Assembly: GCA_026315105.1 (NCBI GenBank)
Contig: CM048744.1
Span: 351,665,168-351,729,167 of the forward strand
Direction: 5' to 3'
DNA from: Locusta migratoria
Taxonomy: Eukaryota; Arthropoda; Insecta; Orthoptera; Acrididae
Length of the DNA stretch: 64,000 nt
Notes under the pieces: model-generated
What the model saw: the letters and a program-made list of their open reading frames with translations, nothing else
Database searches by the model: none
What the model was told of the DNA's origin: nothing
Translations under genes and position numbers: made by a program
Part shown: positions 32,908 to 41,764 of the stretch, in pieces
Layout: each line of letters begins with the position of its first letter
How positions within the stretch are numbered: position 1 is the stretch's first letter

Positions 32908-34683
32908 TCACTCCGGAGACTGGTTTGATGCAGCTCTCCACCCTACTCTATCCTGAGCAAGCCTCTTCATCTCCACATAAGAACGGCAACCCACATCCAC
33001 TTGAATCTGCTTACTATACGCGTCTCTTGGTCTCCCTCTGCGATTTTTACCCCACACACTTCCCTCCAATGCTAAATTTACGATTCCCCGATGTCTAAGA
33101 ATGTGTCCTACCAAGCGATCCCTTCTTTTAGTCAGGGTATGCCAAAAATTCCTTTTCTCACCAATTCTGTTCAGTACCTCTTCATTAGTTACGCGATCCA
33201 CCCACCTAATCTTCAGCATTCTTCTGTAGCACCACATTTCAAAAGCCTCTATCCTCTTTCTGTCCACACTGCTTATCGTCCATGTTTCACTCCCGTACAA
33301 GGCAACACTCCACACCAACGCCTTCAGAAAAGACTTCCTTACACTTAAATTAATATTTGATGTTAGCAAATTTCTCTTTTTCAAAAATGCTTTTCTTCCT
33401 ATTGCCATTCTGCATTTTATATCCTCTGTACTGCGACCATCGCATGTTATTTTACTACCCAAGTAACAAAACTCATCTACCACCTTCATTGTTTCGTTAC
33501 CTAATCTAATTCCTTCAGCATCACCTGATTTTCTAAGACCGCATTCCATTATTTTTGTTTTGCTCTTGTTAATGTTCATTTTATACGCTCTCTTCAACAC
33601 CCTGTCCATTCCATTTAACTGCTCTTCCAGGTCCTGTGCTGTCTCTGATAGAATTACAATGTCATCAGCAAAACGCAATGTTTTTATTTCTTCCCCCTGA
33701 ACTTTAATCCCTATTCCAAATTTTTCCTTGCTTTCCTTCACCGCCTGCTCGATGTACAAATTGAATAACATCGGAGAAAGGCTACAACCCTGTCTTACTC
33801 CCTTCCCAACTGATGCTTCCTTTTCATGCCCTTCTAGTCTAATAACTGCAGTCTGGCTTTTGTACAAGTTGTAAATAACTCTCCTTTCCCTATATTTTAC
33901 TCCTGCTGACTTCAGAATTTGAAAGAGTGTATTCCAGTCAACATTGTCAAAAGCTTTCTCCAAATCAACAAAAGCTAAAAATGTAGGTTTGCCTTTCCTT
34001 AATCTATCTTCTAAGATAAGACGTAAAGTGAGTATTGCCTCCCTGGTTCCTACGTTCCTCCTGAACCCAAACTGATCTTCCCCGAGGTCAGTTTCTACCA
34101 GCTTTTCCATTCTCCTGTAGATTATTCGTGTTAAAATTTTGCAACCATGACTTATCAAACTAATGGTTCTGTAATTTTCACACCTGTCTGCACCTGATTT
34201 CTTTGCAATGGGGATTATTACATTTTTCTTAAAGTCTGAGGGCATTTCGCCTGTCTCATACATCCTACACACCAGTTCAAATAGTCTTGTCATGGCTGGC
34301 TCTCCCAGAGACTTTAGTAGCTCTGAGGGTATGTCATCTACTCCTGGGGCCTTGTTCCGACCTAGGTCTTTCAGGGCTCTGTCAAATTCATCTCTCAGTA
34401 TAGTATCTCCTATTTCATATTGTTCTACTTCTTCTTCCCTTCCCACAACATCGTCTCTAAGTTCATTTCCTTTGTAGAGCTGCTCTATGTACTCTTTCCA
34501 CCTTCCAGCTTTCCCTTCTTTGCTGAGAACTGGTTTGCCATCTGAGTTCTTGATATTCATAGAGTTGATTTTCTTGTCCCCAAATGTCTCTTTTATTTTC
34601 CTGTAGGCGGTATCTACTTTTCCCCTTCTTATACATTCTTCTACAGATTTGCATTTGGCTTCTAGCCACTCCTGCTTAGCCAT
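32908..34683 (-). CDS. RTE reverse transcriptase (copy D)
   Basis: A 591-residue open frame from ATG at 34683. Motifs in order: KNVIIPIAKK, NYRTISL, QFGFRRNVGT, FVDLEKAFDN with catalytic Asp 240, GKGVRQGCSLSPMLFNLY, FADD at 338-341, YGSETWT, and the basic C-terminus GKNRRGRPRD. All RT catalytic residues are present. It is nearly identical to the frame at 23458-25233. The start codon lies 22 nt upstream of the stop of the endonuclease frame. RTE elements normally encode endonuclease and RT in one protein, so expression here would need a -1 shift or reinitiation. Confidence 0.95.
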   Translation of the reverse strand: MAKQEWLEAKCKSVEECIRRGKVDTAYRKIKETFGDKKINSMNIKNSDGKPVLSKEGKAGRWKEYIEQLYKGNELRDDVVGREEEVEQYEIGDTILRDEFDRALKDLGRNKAPGVDDIPSELLKSLGEPAMTRLFELVCRMYETGEMPSDFKKNVIIPIAKKSGADRCENYRTISLISHGCKILTRIIYRRMEKLVETDLGEDQFGFRRNVGTREAILTLRLILEDRLRKGKPTFLAFVDLEKAFDNVDWNTLFQILKSAGVKYRERRVIYNLYKSQTAVIRLEGHEKEASVGKGVRQGCSLSPMLFNLYIEQAVKESKEKFGIGIKVQGEEIKTLRFADDIVILSETAQDLEEQLNGMDRVLKRAYKMNINKSKTKIMECGLRKSGDAEGIRLGNETMKVVDEFCYLGSKITCDGRSTEDIKCRMAIGRKAFLKKRNLLTSNINLSVRKSFLKALVWSVALYGSETWTISSVDRKRIEAFEMWCYRRMLKIRWVDRVTNEEVLNRIGEKRNFWHTLTKRRDRLVGHILRHRGIVNLALEGSVWGKNRRGRPRDAYSKQIQVDVGCRSYVEMKRLAQDRVGWRAASNQSPE

Positions 34684-35954
34684 TTTGCACTTCCTGTCAA
34701 TCTATTTCTTAGTCGTCTGTACTCCATTTTGCCTGTTTCATTTACTGATTTTTTATAATGTCTCCTTTCATCAATTAAATCTAGTATTTCCTGTGATATC
34801 CAAGGATTTTTTGTAGGTCTTGCCTTTCTACCTATTTTGTCCTCTGCTGCCTTCACTATTTCATCTCTCAATGCTACCCATTCCTCTTCTACTGGTATAT
34901 TTCCCCCTGTTTCTGTCAATCTCCCTCTGAAATTCTCCAGAACTTCACGTTCCTTTAATTTATCTAGGTCCCATCTCCTTATTTTTCTACCTTTCTGCAG
35001 TTTTTTCAGTTTCAGCCTACAGTTCATGACTAACAAGTTATGGCCAGAGTCTATATCTGCCCCTAGGTATGTCTTACAGTTTATTATTCGGTTCCGGAAT
35101 CTATGTTTTATCATTATAAAATCTATCTGATACCTTCCGGTGTCTCCTGGTCTGTTCCAGGTATACAACCTTCTTTTGTGATTCTTAAACCACGTGTTTG
35201 TTACGATTAAATCATGTTCCGTGCAAAATTCTACCAGGCGACTTCCTCTTTCATTCTTCCTGCCCAGTCCATATTCACCTACTATTTTTCCTTCTCTTCC
35301 TTTTCCTACTACCGAATTCCAGTCTCCCATCACAATTAAGTTTTCCTCTCCCTTAACTGTCTGAATAATTTCCTTTAGCTCCTCATATATTTCTTCGATC
35401 TCCTCATCATCGGCAGAGCTAGTTGGCATATAAACCTGTACTACTGTTGTCGGTGTTGGCTTCGTATCTATCTTGACAATGATAATGCGATCACTGTGCT
35501 GGTCATAGTAGTTTACCCGCATTCCTATTTTCTTATTCATTATCAGTCCTACTCCTGTGATACCCCTAACTGATTTTGTATTTATAATCCTGTACTCACC
35601 CGACCAGAAATCCTGTTCATCCTGCCACCGAACTTCACTAATCCCCACTATATCTAACTTCAACCTATCCATTTCCCTTTTTAAATTTTCTAATTTTCCT
35701 ACCCGATTAAGGGATCTAACATTCCACGCTCCGATCCGTAGAATGCCAGTATTGTCTTTCCTGATGACAACATCCTCCTGAGTAGTCCCCGCCCGGAGAT
35801 CCGAATGGGGGACTATTTTACCTCCGGAGTATTTTACCCGAGAGGATGCCATCATCATATTTCCATACAGTAGAGCTGCATGTCCTCGGGAAAAGTAACG
35901 GCTGTAGTTTCCCCTTGCTTTCAGCCGCTCGCAGTAGCTGTGTGGCAAAGCCAC
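34662..35954 (-). CDS. RTE AP-like endonuclease (copy D)
   Basis: The open frame is 430 residues if read from 35954, but the first codon there is GTG. The first in-frame ATG is at residue 33, so the true N-terminus is uncertain. Endonuclease motifs: IGAWNVRSL (Asn 78), ISEVRW (Glu 107), VMGDWNSVVG (Asp 211, Asn 213), QIDFIM (Asp 278) and DIDSGHNLL (residues 301-308), where the family SDH motif has become SGH. Loss of that Asp (APE1 Asp308 equivalent) should abolish nicking. A linker follows to the stop at SRSG. In annotation pipelines such frames are often named after craniofacial development protein 2, itself a retroelement-derived match; it is not a host gene here. Confidence 0.93.
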   Translation of the reverse strand: MALPHSYCERLKARGNYSRYFSRGHAALLYGNMMMASSRVKYSGGKIVPHSDLRAGTTQEDVVIRKDNTGILRIGAWNVRSLNRVGKLENLKREMDRLKLDIVGISEVRWQDEQDFWSGEYRIINTKSVRGITGVGLIMNKKIGMRVNYYDQHSDRIIIVKIDTKPTPTTVVQVYMPTSSADDEEIEEIYEELKEIIQTVKGEENLIVMGDWNSVVGKGREGKIVGEYGLGRKNERGSRLVEFCTEHDLIVTNTWFKNHKRRLYTWNRPGDTGRYQIDFIMIKHRFRNRIINCKTYLGADIDSGHNLLVMNCRLKLKKLQKGRKIRRWDLDKLKEREVLENFRGRLTETGGNIPVEEEWVALRDEIVKAAEDKIGRKARPTKNPWISQEILDLIDERRHYKKSVNETGKMEYRRLRNRLTGSAKWLSRSG

Positions 35955-36036
35955 ATTAGCTGATGTTACAAGGCCAGCTCAGTCAATCATCCAGACTGTT
36001 GCCCCTGTAACTACTGAAAAGGCTGCTGCCCCTCTT

Positions 36037-36168
36037 CAGGAACCACACGTTTGTCTGGCCTCTCCACAGATACCCCTCCGCTATGGTTGCACCTACGGTA
36101 CGACTATCTGCATCGTTGAGCCACGCAAGCCACCCCACCTCGGCAATGTCTGTGGTTCATGGGGGTGG
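36037..36168 (-). ncRNA. Candidate HDV-like self-cleaving ribozyme at RTE 5' end
   Basis: Reading the minus strand from the exact 5' terminus: CCACCCC (36168-36162) pairs perfectly with GGGGTGG (36136-36130), giving P1. CATGAACCACA (36161-36151) pairs at 10 of 11 with TGTGGTTCCTG (36047-36037), giving P2. TGGC...GCCA between them gives P4, and CAAA precedes the P2 3' strand where the catalytic C is expected. This order and nesting is the double pseudoknot of HDV-like ribozymes, known at 5' ends of RTE and R2 elements. The P3 stem is weak in my reading. Confidence 0.5.
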
Positions 36169-36179
36169 ATAAAGACCGT

Positions 36180-36507
36180 ATCTGTTCAAAATATTAGAGT
36201 TCGTTTCTTATAAGTATAGGCTAAAATGTGCCAAGTCATTGATTCAAGAAAGTTGCATGAAATTTTGAAAGTAGCAGATTGTGAGACTATTTTATCAGTC
36301 ACATAGTTTTTACAGTTCCGATTCCTGAAATACTTTGCACGTGTGTTATGCGTTTATTTTTCGTTCTTTATTTTAGTTTGGCGTAAGTTATCTACCTTTC
36401 TCTCCATACCGTAATTATGTTGTATTTTTTCTTCTTCTATATCCAACTGGAATATCTGTAATCTCCATTATAACTTGAACTAGATACACATCTTCGAAGA
36501 ACGAGGA
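36180..36507. other. AT-rich spacer, nothing recognised
   Basis: Lies between two LINE insertions; no frame or repeat assigned. Confidence 0.4.
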
Positions 36508-36623
36508 TACAGAGCTCTTGATTGATTGATTGATTTTCTCAGGAAAGCCAAAACAGACTTGGTCCAACCCGCCACTGCCCGCACCGAAACTAAGTTTATT
36601 GTGCGGTATCACTCCATGTATAT

Positions 36624-37152
36624 CTAGTAAAGCCAATCAATGCCCTTGAACAGTGCAAGGAGTCCCTTTGCCAGTTCTTTATTATACGCAATTTCTTCGG
36701 GTCTGGTTGTCCCAAACGTTCTGTGCCTTTTACTCTGCAATGCAATGAATACGAATATTAGATGTGATGCAGTTTCATCACCGTCATCACAGATCCTACA
36801 TTTAGGGTCCTCTTCTGTTATTCCCATTGTACGTAGGTGTTTTTTTGAAATTCCCATGGCCTGTCATCAATCCAACCACGAGTCTAATCTGTCTCCTGTT
36901 CAGGCCCAGGATTGCAGAGCTTCTTTTAAAACATGGCTTTGGCATCATTACCTTGCCATGCTTTTGTTGACAGACTTTGGTCCAATATTCTACGTGCTGT
37001 CTTCTGAGCCAGTTACGTAGCTCCAATTCGATCATTGCCTTGGTGATTGTCAGGACAGGTTCCGGTCCAATAAATGGAGTCTCTGCCCCCATCCTGGCTA
37101 ATCTGTCGGCATGTTCGTTGCCACTGATCCACGAGTGGCCAGGGACCCACAA
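36624..37152 (-). pseudogene. LINE RNase H C-terminal half and Cys/His tail
   Basis: Minus-strand frame 37,152-36,802 starts WVPGHSWISGNEHADRLARM, the C-terminal RNase H motif (His and Asp of the active site), and continues RNWLRRQHVEYW and LNRRQIRLVVGLMTGH. The next frame, 36,857-36,624, gives CRICDDGDETASHLIF, the Cys/His C-terminal motif common to I-, R1- and Jockey-type LINE proteins. A frameshift separates them near 36,850. Confidence 0.88.
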
Positions 37153-37202
37153 TAGGTTTACTCTATTGCTTTCCCCTAAGATCTCAGGGCTGCCTGGCTG
37201 TC

Positions 37203-37430
37203 TTAATAGATATTGATGCTACGGTCTTTGTAGCACCTACGCAAATTCTCCTCAACACACGCCCTGATGGCAGTGATTTCGGCCTGGAATACTGAGGCCA
37301 GTTTCCCTAGAGAGATGACGCCCTCCAGTTTTGGCTGCACCCCGTATACCCCGGCCCCAACGCCTTGGTCTGATTTTGACCCGTCAGTGAACCACATAAT
37401 ATCCTCAATACGGTGTCTATTTTCTCCCAC
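37203..37430 (-). pseudogene. LINE RNase H N-terminal half
   Basis: Minus-strand frame with IMWFTDGSKSDQGVGAGVYG (first catalytic Asp, TDGS motif) and SVFQAEITAIRACVEENLRR (catalytic Glu, QAE motif). Together with the adjoining frame at 37,152 this forms a complete RNase H fold, split by a stop/frameshift near 37,200. Confidence 0.9.
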
Positions 37431-37854
37431 TGCTCCCTACTTCCAATTGTTATACTGAAAGGCTTGTTGAAGCAGTATGGGGTTATAATATAGTCGGCTG
37501 GCATTTCCCCAACCTTTCCTATATTTAGCTCACTCACTATTTTAGTATGTGATTCTGGATATCGCAAAGAGTTCCAGTTGTTACCAGTTTTGAGTCTGTA
37601 TGCACCAGCCGTAGCCTCCATCTTGACCCAAAGGTGTAATGGGGGCATATCCAGCATGGTTTCCATCCCAGCAGTTGGTGTGCTGCTAATTCCGCCCTTT
37701 TATGGCTAAGCAGGCTAATCTCTGCGCCTTACCAAGCTCCTTAGCAGCAACCTGCTGTTCTACCTTCTTCCACCACACGACCGCCCCATAGGTGATACTG
37801 GGTCTAATCACCATGGTGTATATCCAGTGTATACCTTCGGGGCTCAGACCCCAG
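37307..37854 (-). pseudogene. LINE region between RT and RNase H
   Basis: Frames 37,886-37,686 (IYTMVIRPSITYGAVVWWKK, a thumb/connection motif of LINE polymerases) and 37,666-37,307 (PPLHLWVKMEATAGAYRLKT) on the minus strand. It is the 5' end of the truncated copy; no catalytic RT motif is left. The first frame runs slightly past the target duplication and is chance there. Confidence 0.8.
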
Positions 37855-37866
37855 TACAGAGCTCTT

Positions 37867-38139
37867 ACAAAACTTATTTTCATCAATCAACTCATTGTGT
37901 TCGCAACGTTTAATCTGATATTTGTTATAATCTAGTGAGTGCAAACACACCGTTTCCCCGACAATAGGAGCTTTCATTTTGGCATTGCTACGTAGTGTCA
38001 CTGAGCTGTCTACTTAGTTTTAGTAAGCATATGCTCTGTCCATACCTGGAAATTCGGTATAGATACACGTAAAATGGAGTGTGGGATAGTAGATGATGGA
38101 ACAGGGGGTGGGGTAGGAGGGAGGAAAAGCTGAACTAGA
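37867..38139. other. Short spacer, nothing recognised
   Basis: Between the RNase H LINE and LINE L3; contains a GGGGTGGGGTAGGAGGGAGG purine-rich patch near 38,105. Confidence 0.4.
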
Positions 38140-39162
38140 TTAAATTAGATTAATACTTGTTCCGTAGTTCATGAATACAAGATTTCGTAATGATGTGGAA
38201 CGTGTCAGTTTAGTAACAGATAACAGTAAATGACATACAATTTTGTTTAGTTTTTTAATATTTTATTTATTTATTTATTTTGTAAAATTACTAATTTCTA
38301 TGTAAAAATTCATCTACTGAGTAGAAGGAATTCTCATTTACAAATTCTTTCAATTTGTTTTTAAATGCTGGTTTGCTATCTGGCAGGCATTTGATGTTAT
38401 TTGGTAAGTGACCAAAGAGTTTTTTCTGACAGCATAGTTCATCCCCTTCTATGATAAATTTGGATTTAGCCTTGAATGTTGGAGATAATCCTTTCTCCTA
38501 GTGTTGTAGCTACGCACAATGCTATTACTTTTGAATTGGGTTGCGTTATGAACAGCAAATTTCAGAATTGTATATACATATTGTGAAGCTACTGTGGAGA
38601 TCCATAGTTCCTTAAATAACTATCTACAGGATTATCTTGGGTGGGATCCAGAAATTATTCTTATTACACGCTTGTGTGCAATGAATACATTTTTTGCCCC
38701 ATGATGAGTTACGGCAAAACATAATGATACATAAAAGTAGAGAACTAAAAACAGGTATAGTAATCTAATTTATCGAGATGTTTATCACCAAAATTTGCAA
38801 TAACCCAAATACCATAAGTTTCTGAACTCAAACGCTTCAGTGCTTCATCAACGTGTTGCTTCAAATTCAATTTATCATACACCTAAAAAGTATGAATATG
38901 ATACCTTAGCTACAGACTTCTGTTCACAGACTTTATTAATGGTGTCATACCCTTTACTGCATGGAATTGTATGTACTGTGTTTTATCAAAATTTAATAAG
39001 AGTCCATTTGCATAGAATCATTTAGTAATTTTATAAGACATTATTTACCATTTCATCAGTTAAGTCTTGTGTGTTGGGTGTGGTTATTATATCTGTATCA
39101 TCATCATCAAAAAGAACTGGCTTTGCATAATCGTGAATACAGAATGACAAATCATTAATATA

Positions 39163-39858
39163 CGAGGTACGTCCAGAAAGTAAGTTCCGTTTGGTTATAT
39201 AAAACAAACGTGTACAGATACAGAAAAAATATTTATTGTAGAAAAATCTACAACTGTTAAACTACTTTTCCACATAGCTGCCGAAATTTTGTAGGCATTT
39301 GTCACGGCGTGGCACAAGTTTCTGTGTGCCTTCTTCATAGAAGGTTGCCGCCTGTGCATTCAGCCATGTTCTTTCAGCTCGTCATCATCGTTGAAATGTT
39401 GACCACCAAGGACAGATTTTTAGGTGTATGAAGAGGTGAAAGTGGCTAGGAGCGAGGTCCGGGCTGTACGGACGATGATCAAACACGTCCCAGTGAAATT
39501 CCCGTAAGAGTTGTTCGATCACTTTCGCCACATGAGGTCGGGCACTATCGTGGAAACAAACACCACCTTTTTTTGATGGAAATCCTCTTCTTACACCTAA
39601 AATTTGTACTGTCAACACTTCAACGTTGACGAGCTGAAAGAACATGCTACCACATGGCTGAATACACAGGCGTCAACCTTCTGTGAAGAAGGCATACAGA
39701 AACTTGCGCCACGCTGTGACAAGTGCCTACAAAATTTCGGCAGCTATGTAGAAAAGTAGTTTAACTGTTGTAGATTTTTGTACAATAAATATTTTTTCTG
39801 TATCTGTACACGTTTGTTTTATATAACCAAACGGAACTTACTTTTTGTACGTATCTCG
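39163..39858. mobile_element. Palindromic mariner derivative with ~230-bp arms
   Basis: TA at both ends (39161-39162, 39859-39860). The arms begin CGAGGTACGTCCAGAAAGTA and, on the right in reverse complement, CGAGATACGTACAAAAAGTA, and remain similar for about 230 bp. The centre (about 39,394-39,627) encodes part of a mariner transposase on the minus strand. Ordinary mariners have terminal repeats of about 30 bp, so these arms look like an inverted duplication of the 3' end. Confidence 0.8.
39385..39645 (-). pseudogene. Mariner transposase C-terminal fragment
   Basis: The minus strand reads CFHDSARPHVAKVIEQLL, then WDVFDHRPYSPDLAPSHFHLF. These are the second catalytic Asp (HDSARPH) and the region of the third (SPDLAPSDYHLF in active mariners). 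Here the third position is His (PSHFHLF), so the triad is broken. The N-terminal half is absent. Confidence 0.88.
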
Positions 39859-39860
39859 TA

Positions 39861-40314
39861 TCTCAACAACAGCAAATGACCCAAGACCGGCCCCTGTGGG
39901 ACCTCAATCTCGATAGCTTCCCAATTTGATGAATCATCTGATTTTTGCACTTTACTTAAATTATCTATTTCAACTTCCTGCATTCTTCCAGTTAAGTATG
40001 ACTTAAATAGTTTGTGCACTGGCCCACTAATACCACAATGCTTGAGCTTATCTAGAAGAATTCCGCGATTTACACAACCAAAAGCCTTTGAGAGATCACA
40101 AAAAAATCCCAATGGGTGATGTCCGGTTATTCAGAGCATTTAATATGTGATCAGTGAAAGCATATATAGCATTTTCTGCTGACAAGCCTTTCTGGAAACA
40201 AAACTGATGTACATATACGGGAACGCGGTGTTCTGAAGCTAGTGAGTTATAACGCTGACTTCTGGCGAAGTGAGGAGAGTTTCTGCAGAGCCTGGTTTTA
40301 TGTCTGATCTCCAA
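39861..40314 (-). pseudogene. LINE L3 reverse transcriptase fragment
   Basis: The minus strand encodes FQKGLSAENAIYAFTDHILN (GFrkg-type motif before domain A), then in the next frame GFFCDLSKAFGCVNRGILLD (first catalytic Asp), HCGISGPVHKLFKSYLTGRM, and EVPQGPVLGHLLLL (domain B). A frame change at about 40,105 separates the first two. This is the palm of a CR1/Jockey-group LINE polymerase distinct from the 9.3-12.2 kb family. Confidence 0.85.
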
Positions 40315-40320
40315 GTGGAA

Positions 40321-40646
40321 CTGGCGCTGATAGCGGGGGACTTCGTCATCGCTTGCGGCAGTAACGGATCCCTCAGCGCGCTCTTGGCTGCTTCAACTCT
40401 TTGAGCGCCGTGGCCTTCTAATCCGAGTGCCTGTTATTTATGGCCCCTCACATGTGTATACTGTGCTCGTTCACACTCATATCGCGCCACTATAATCATC
40501 GACCCGTGCCTTTCCTCACATTCCTACCCAGTCTCAACAGATCGTAAATATTTGCAATACTGGCACAAACAAAACATAAACAAGATTTAGTATCATAGCT
40601 TCCACGGAAGACCAGAATGAATAATGATACCACACAAGACATTTAT

Positions 40647-40679
<33 letters not shown>

Positions 40680-40830
40680 CTGCTGCTCTTGAAAGGCTTT
40701 CTCTTCCTCTATTTGGGCTATTTTATAGCCTGATACTTTAAGGCCATGTAAATGTTGCATTATACCGTCCAAACCCAAATCTAACAATAAGAGATTTTGG
40801 TCATATGTTAAACTAGCTGAAAAACCGGCT
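40321..40830. other. Spacer with poly(A) run
   Basis: A (A)27 run at 40,650-40,676. No gene. Could include a degraded SINE tail, but no body is visible. Confidence 0.4.
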
Positions 40831-41612
40831 TTGCCCGGGTATTTATGTATTTATTCATGCCACTTTTCAGGTATATATTCATTTGTATAAGGGCTGTATG
40901 TCTGTAAAACGTCTTGGGAATACCATTAGTAATAAAGACGTAATATATCAAAACTTGTGCGTGATGGGGCGGTTTTCCATGAATATTACTCTTTATGTGC
41001 TCATAACTCATCAACTACGTGTCGGTATGTGACACAGTTTAGAAAGTACATGTGTGTACACTGTCTGTAAAATATCCTGCGGCTACAATTTGTAGTGTAC
41101 AAATTATAAATTGTAATGTCATACCGAATGCCGTAGTTTTACTCCATAAACAGCGGAAAAGTAGAAAGCGAGAAACTTTTTTCCTTTCATCATTTTGCTT
41201 TGGCTCTGTCTCGTATAGCATATTTATAAAGTCTCGCCGTGTTATGTGGCAGTTTCTCGCAATTCCTATTGTTTATGACGTCATATCTTCTGAACCATGT
41301 GTCGTACGTGATTCTTAACCCTACAAGAGCTGTTATCTCACGTAATGAATGTGTGCACTAAATTTGGTTTAAATCGGCCCAGTGGTTTAGGAGAAATTGA
41401 TCAGCATTGTCGCTAAATACAACAGTTTTTGGCACATCTCATTGACTATGACGTCATATCTCTTCAACTATGTATCGTACGTGATTCTTACACTTACGGC
41501 GACCGTCCTCATGAATTGAAGCTTACGTGTACGAAATTTCATAAAGATTAGAACAAAACTGTAGATTTGTATGCAACACGTACAAACATACGGACAGTCT
41601 GCTTTATACATC
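40831..41612 (+). repeat. Dispersed repeat R1, longest block
   Basis: Begins near ACCGGCTTTGCCCGGGTATT. It contains AATAAAGACGTAATATATCA, then three motif copies at about 40,985 (diverged), 41,265 (TTTATGACGTCATATCTTC) and 41,445 (CTATGACGTCATATCTCTTC), each followed by a GTCGTACGTGATTCTTA-like tract. GGTTTAAATCGGCCCAGTGG lies between the last two. It ends near CATATATACTAGG. It resembles the blocks at 2.6, 5.6, 6.4 and 18.2 kb. Confidence 0.6.
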
Positions 41613-41764
41613 ATATATACTAGGAGCAAAACACAAACAACACCCTCACTACGTGATAGAATAGCGATCCTGCCGATGATAGCGCTACAAACATAGTTTT
41701 TAGAAACTCATTCACCAAAGATGACGAAACCAATATTCCAGATTTCGAATTACCAACAGACGCC

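Larger units (their letters stand above)
32891..36168 (-). mobile_element. Full-length RTE-clade LINE, copy D (3,278 bp)
   Basis: Flanked by ATAAAGACCGT at 32880-32890 and 36169-36179 (11 bp, identical), so both ends are defined. Minus-strand order: a structured GC-rich 5' region of about 210 nt, an endonuclease frame, a reverse transcriptase frame overlapping it by 22 nt, a short 3' UTR and a (CAA)n tail. This is the reference copy for the family in the window (others at 1.0, 12.6, 22.7 and 57.4 kb). Confidence 0.96.
36520..37854 (-). mobile_element. RNase H-bearing LINE (I/R1/Jockey type), 5'-truncated
   Basis: Flanked by TACAGAGCTCTT at 36508-36519 and 37855-37866 (12 bp, identical). The 3' tail on the minus strand is (AATC)n (plus strand TTGATTGATTGATTGATTTT). 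It encodes an RT C-terminus, an RNase H domain and a Cys/His C-terminal motif. The intact duplication indicates a fairly recent insertion, although frames are broken. Confidence 0.9.
38140..40320 (-). mobile_element. LINE family L3, interrupted by a palindromic mariner
   Basis: The 3' end is at the left (ACTTGTTCCGTAGTTCATGAATAC with an ATTAGATTA-type tail). The right part encodes RT motifs. The mariner at 39163-39858 inserted at TA within the RT gene: sequence to its left (INDLSFCIHDYAKPVLFDDD-like on minus) continues the RT palm after sequence to its right (PQGPVLGHLLLL). The catalytic region reads as FDDD-like. The 5' boundary near 40,320 is approximate. Confidence 0.78.

Noticed and set aside
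34662..35954. Host gene similar to craniofacial development protein 2
   Set aside because: The frame lies inside a LINE with an 11-bp target duplication and is followed by its RT. The similarity reflects the retroelement endonuclease.
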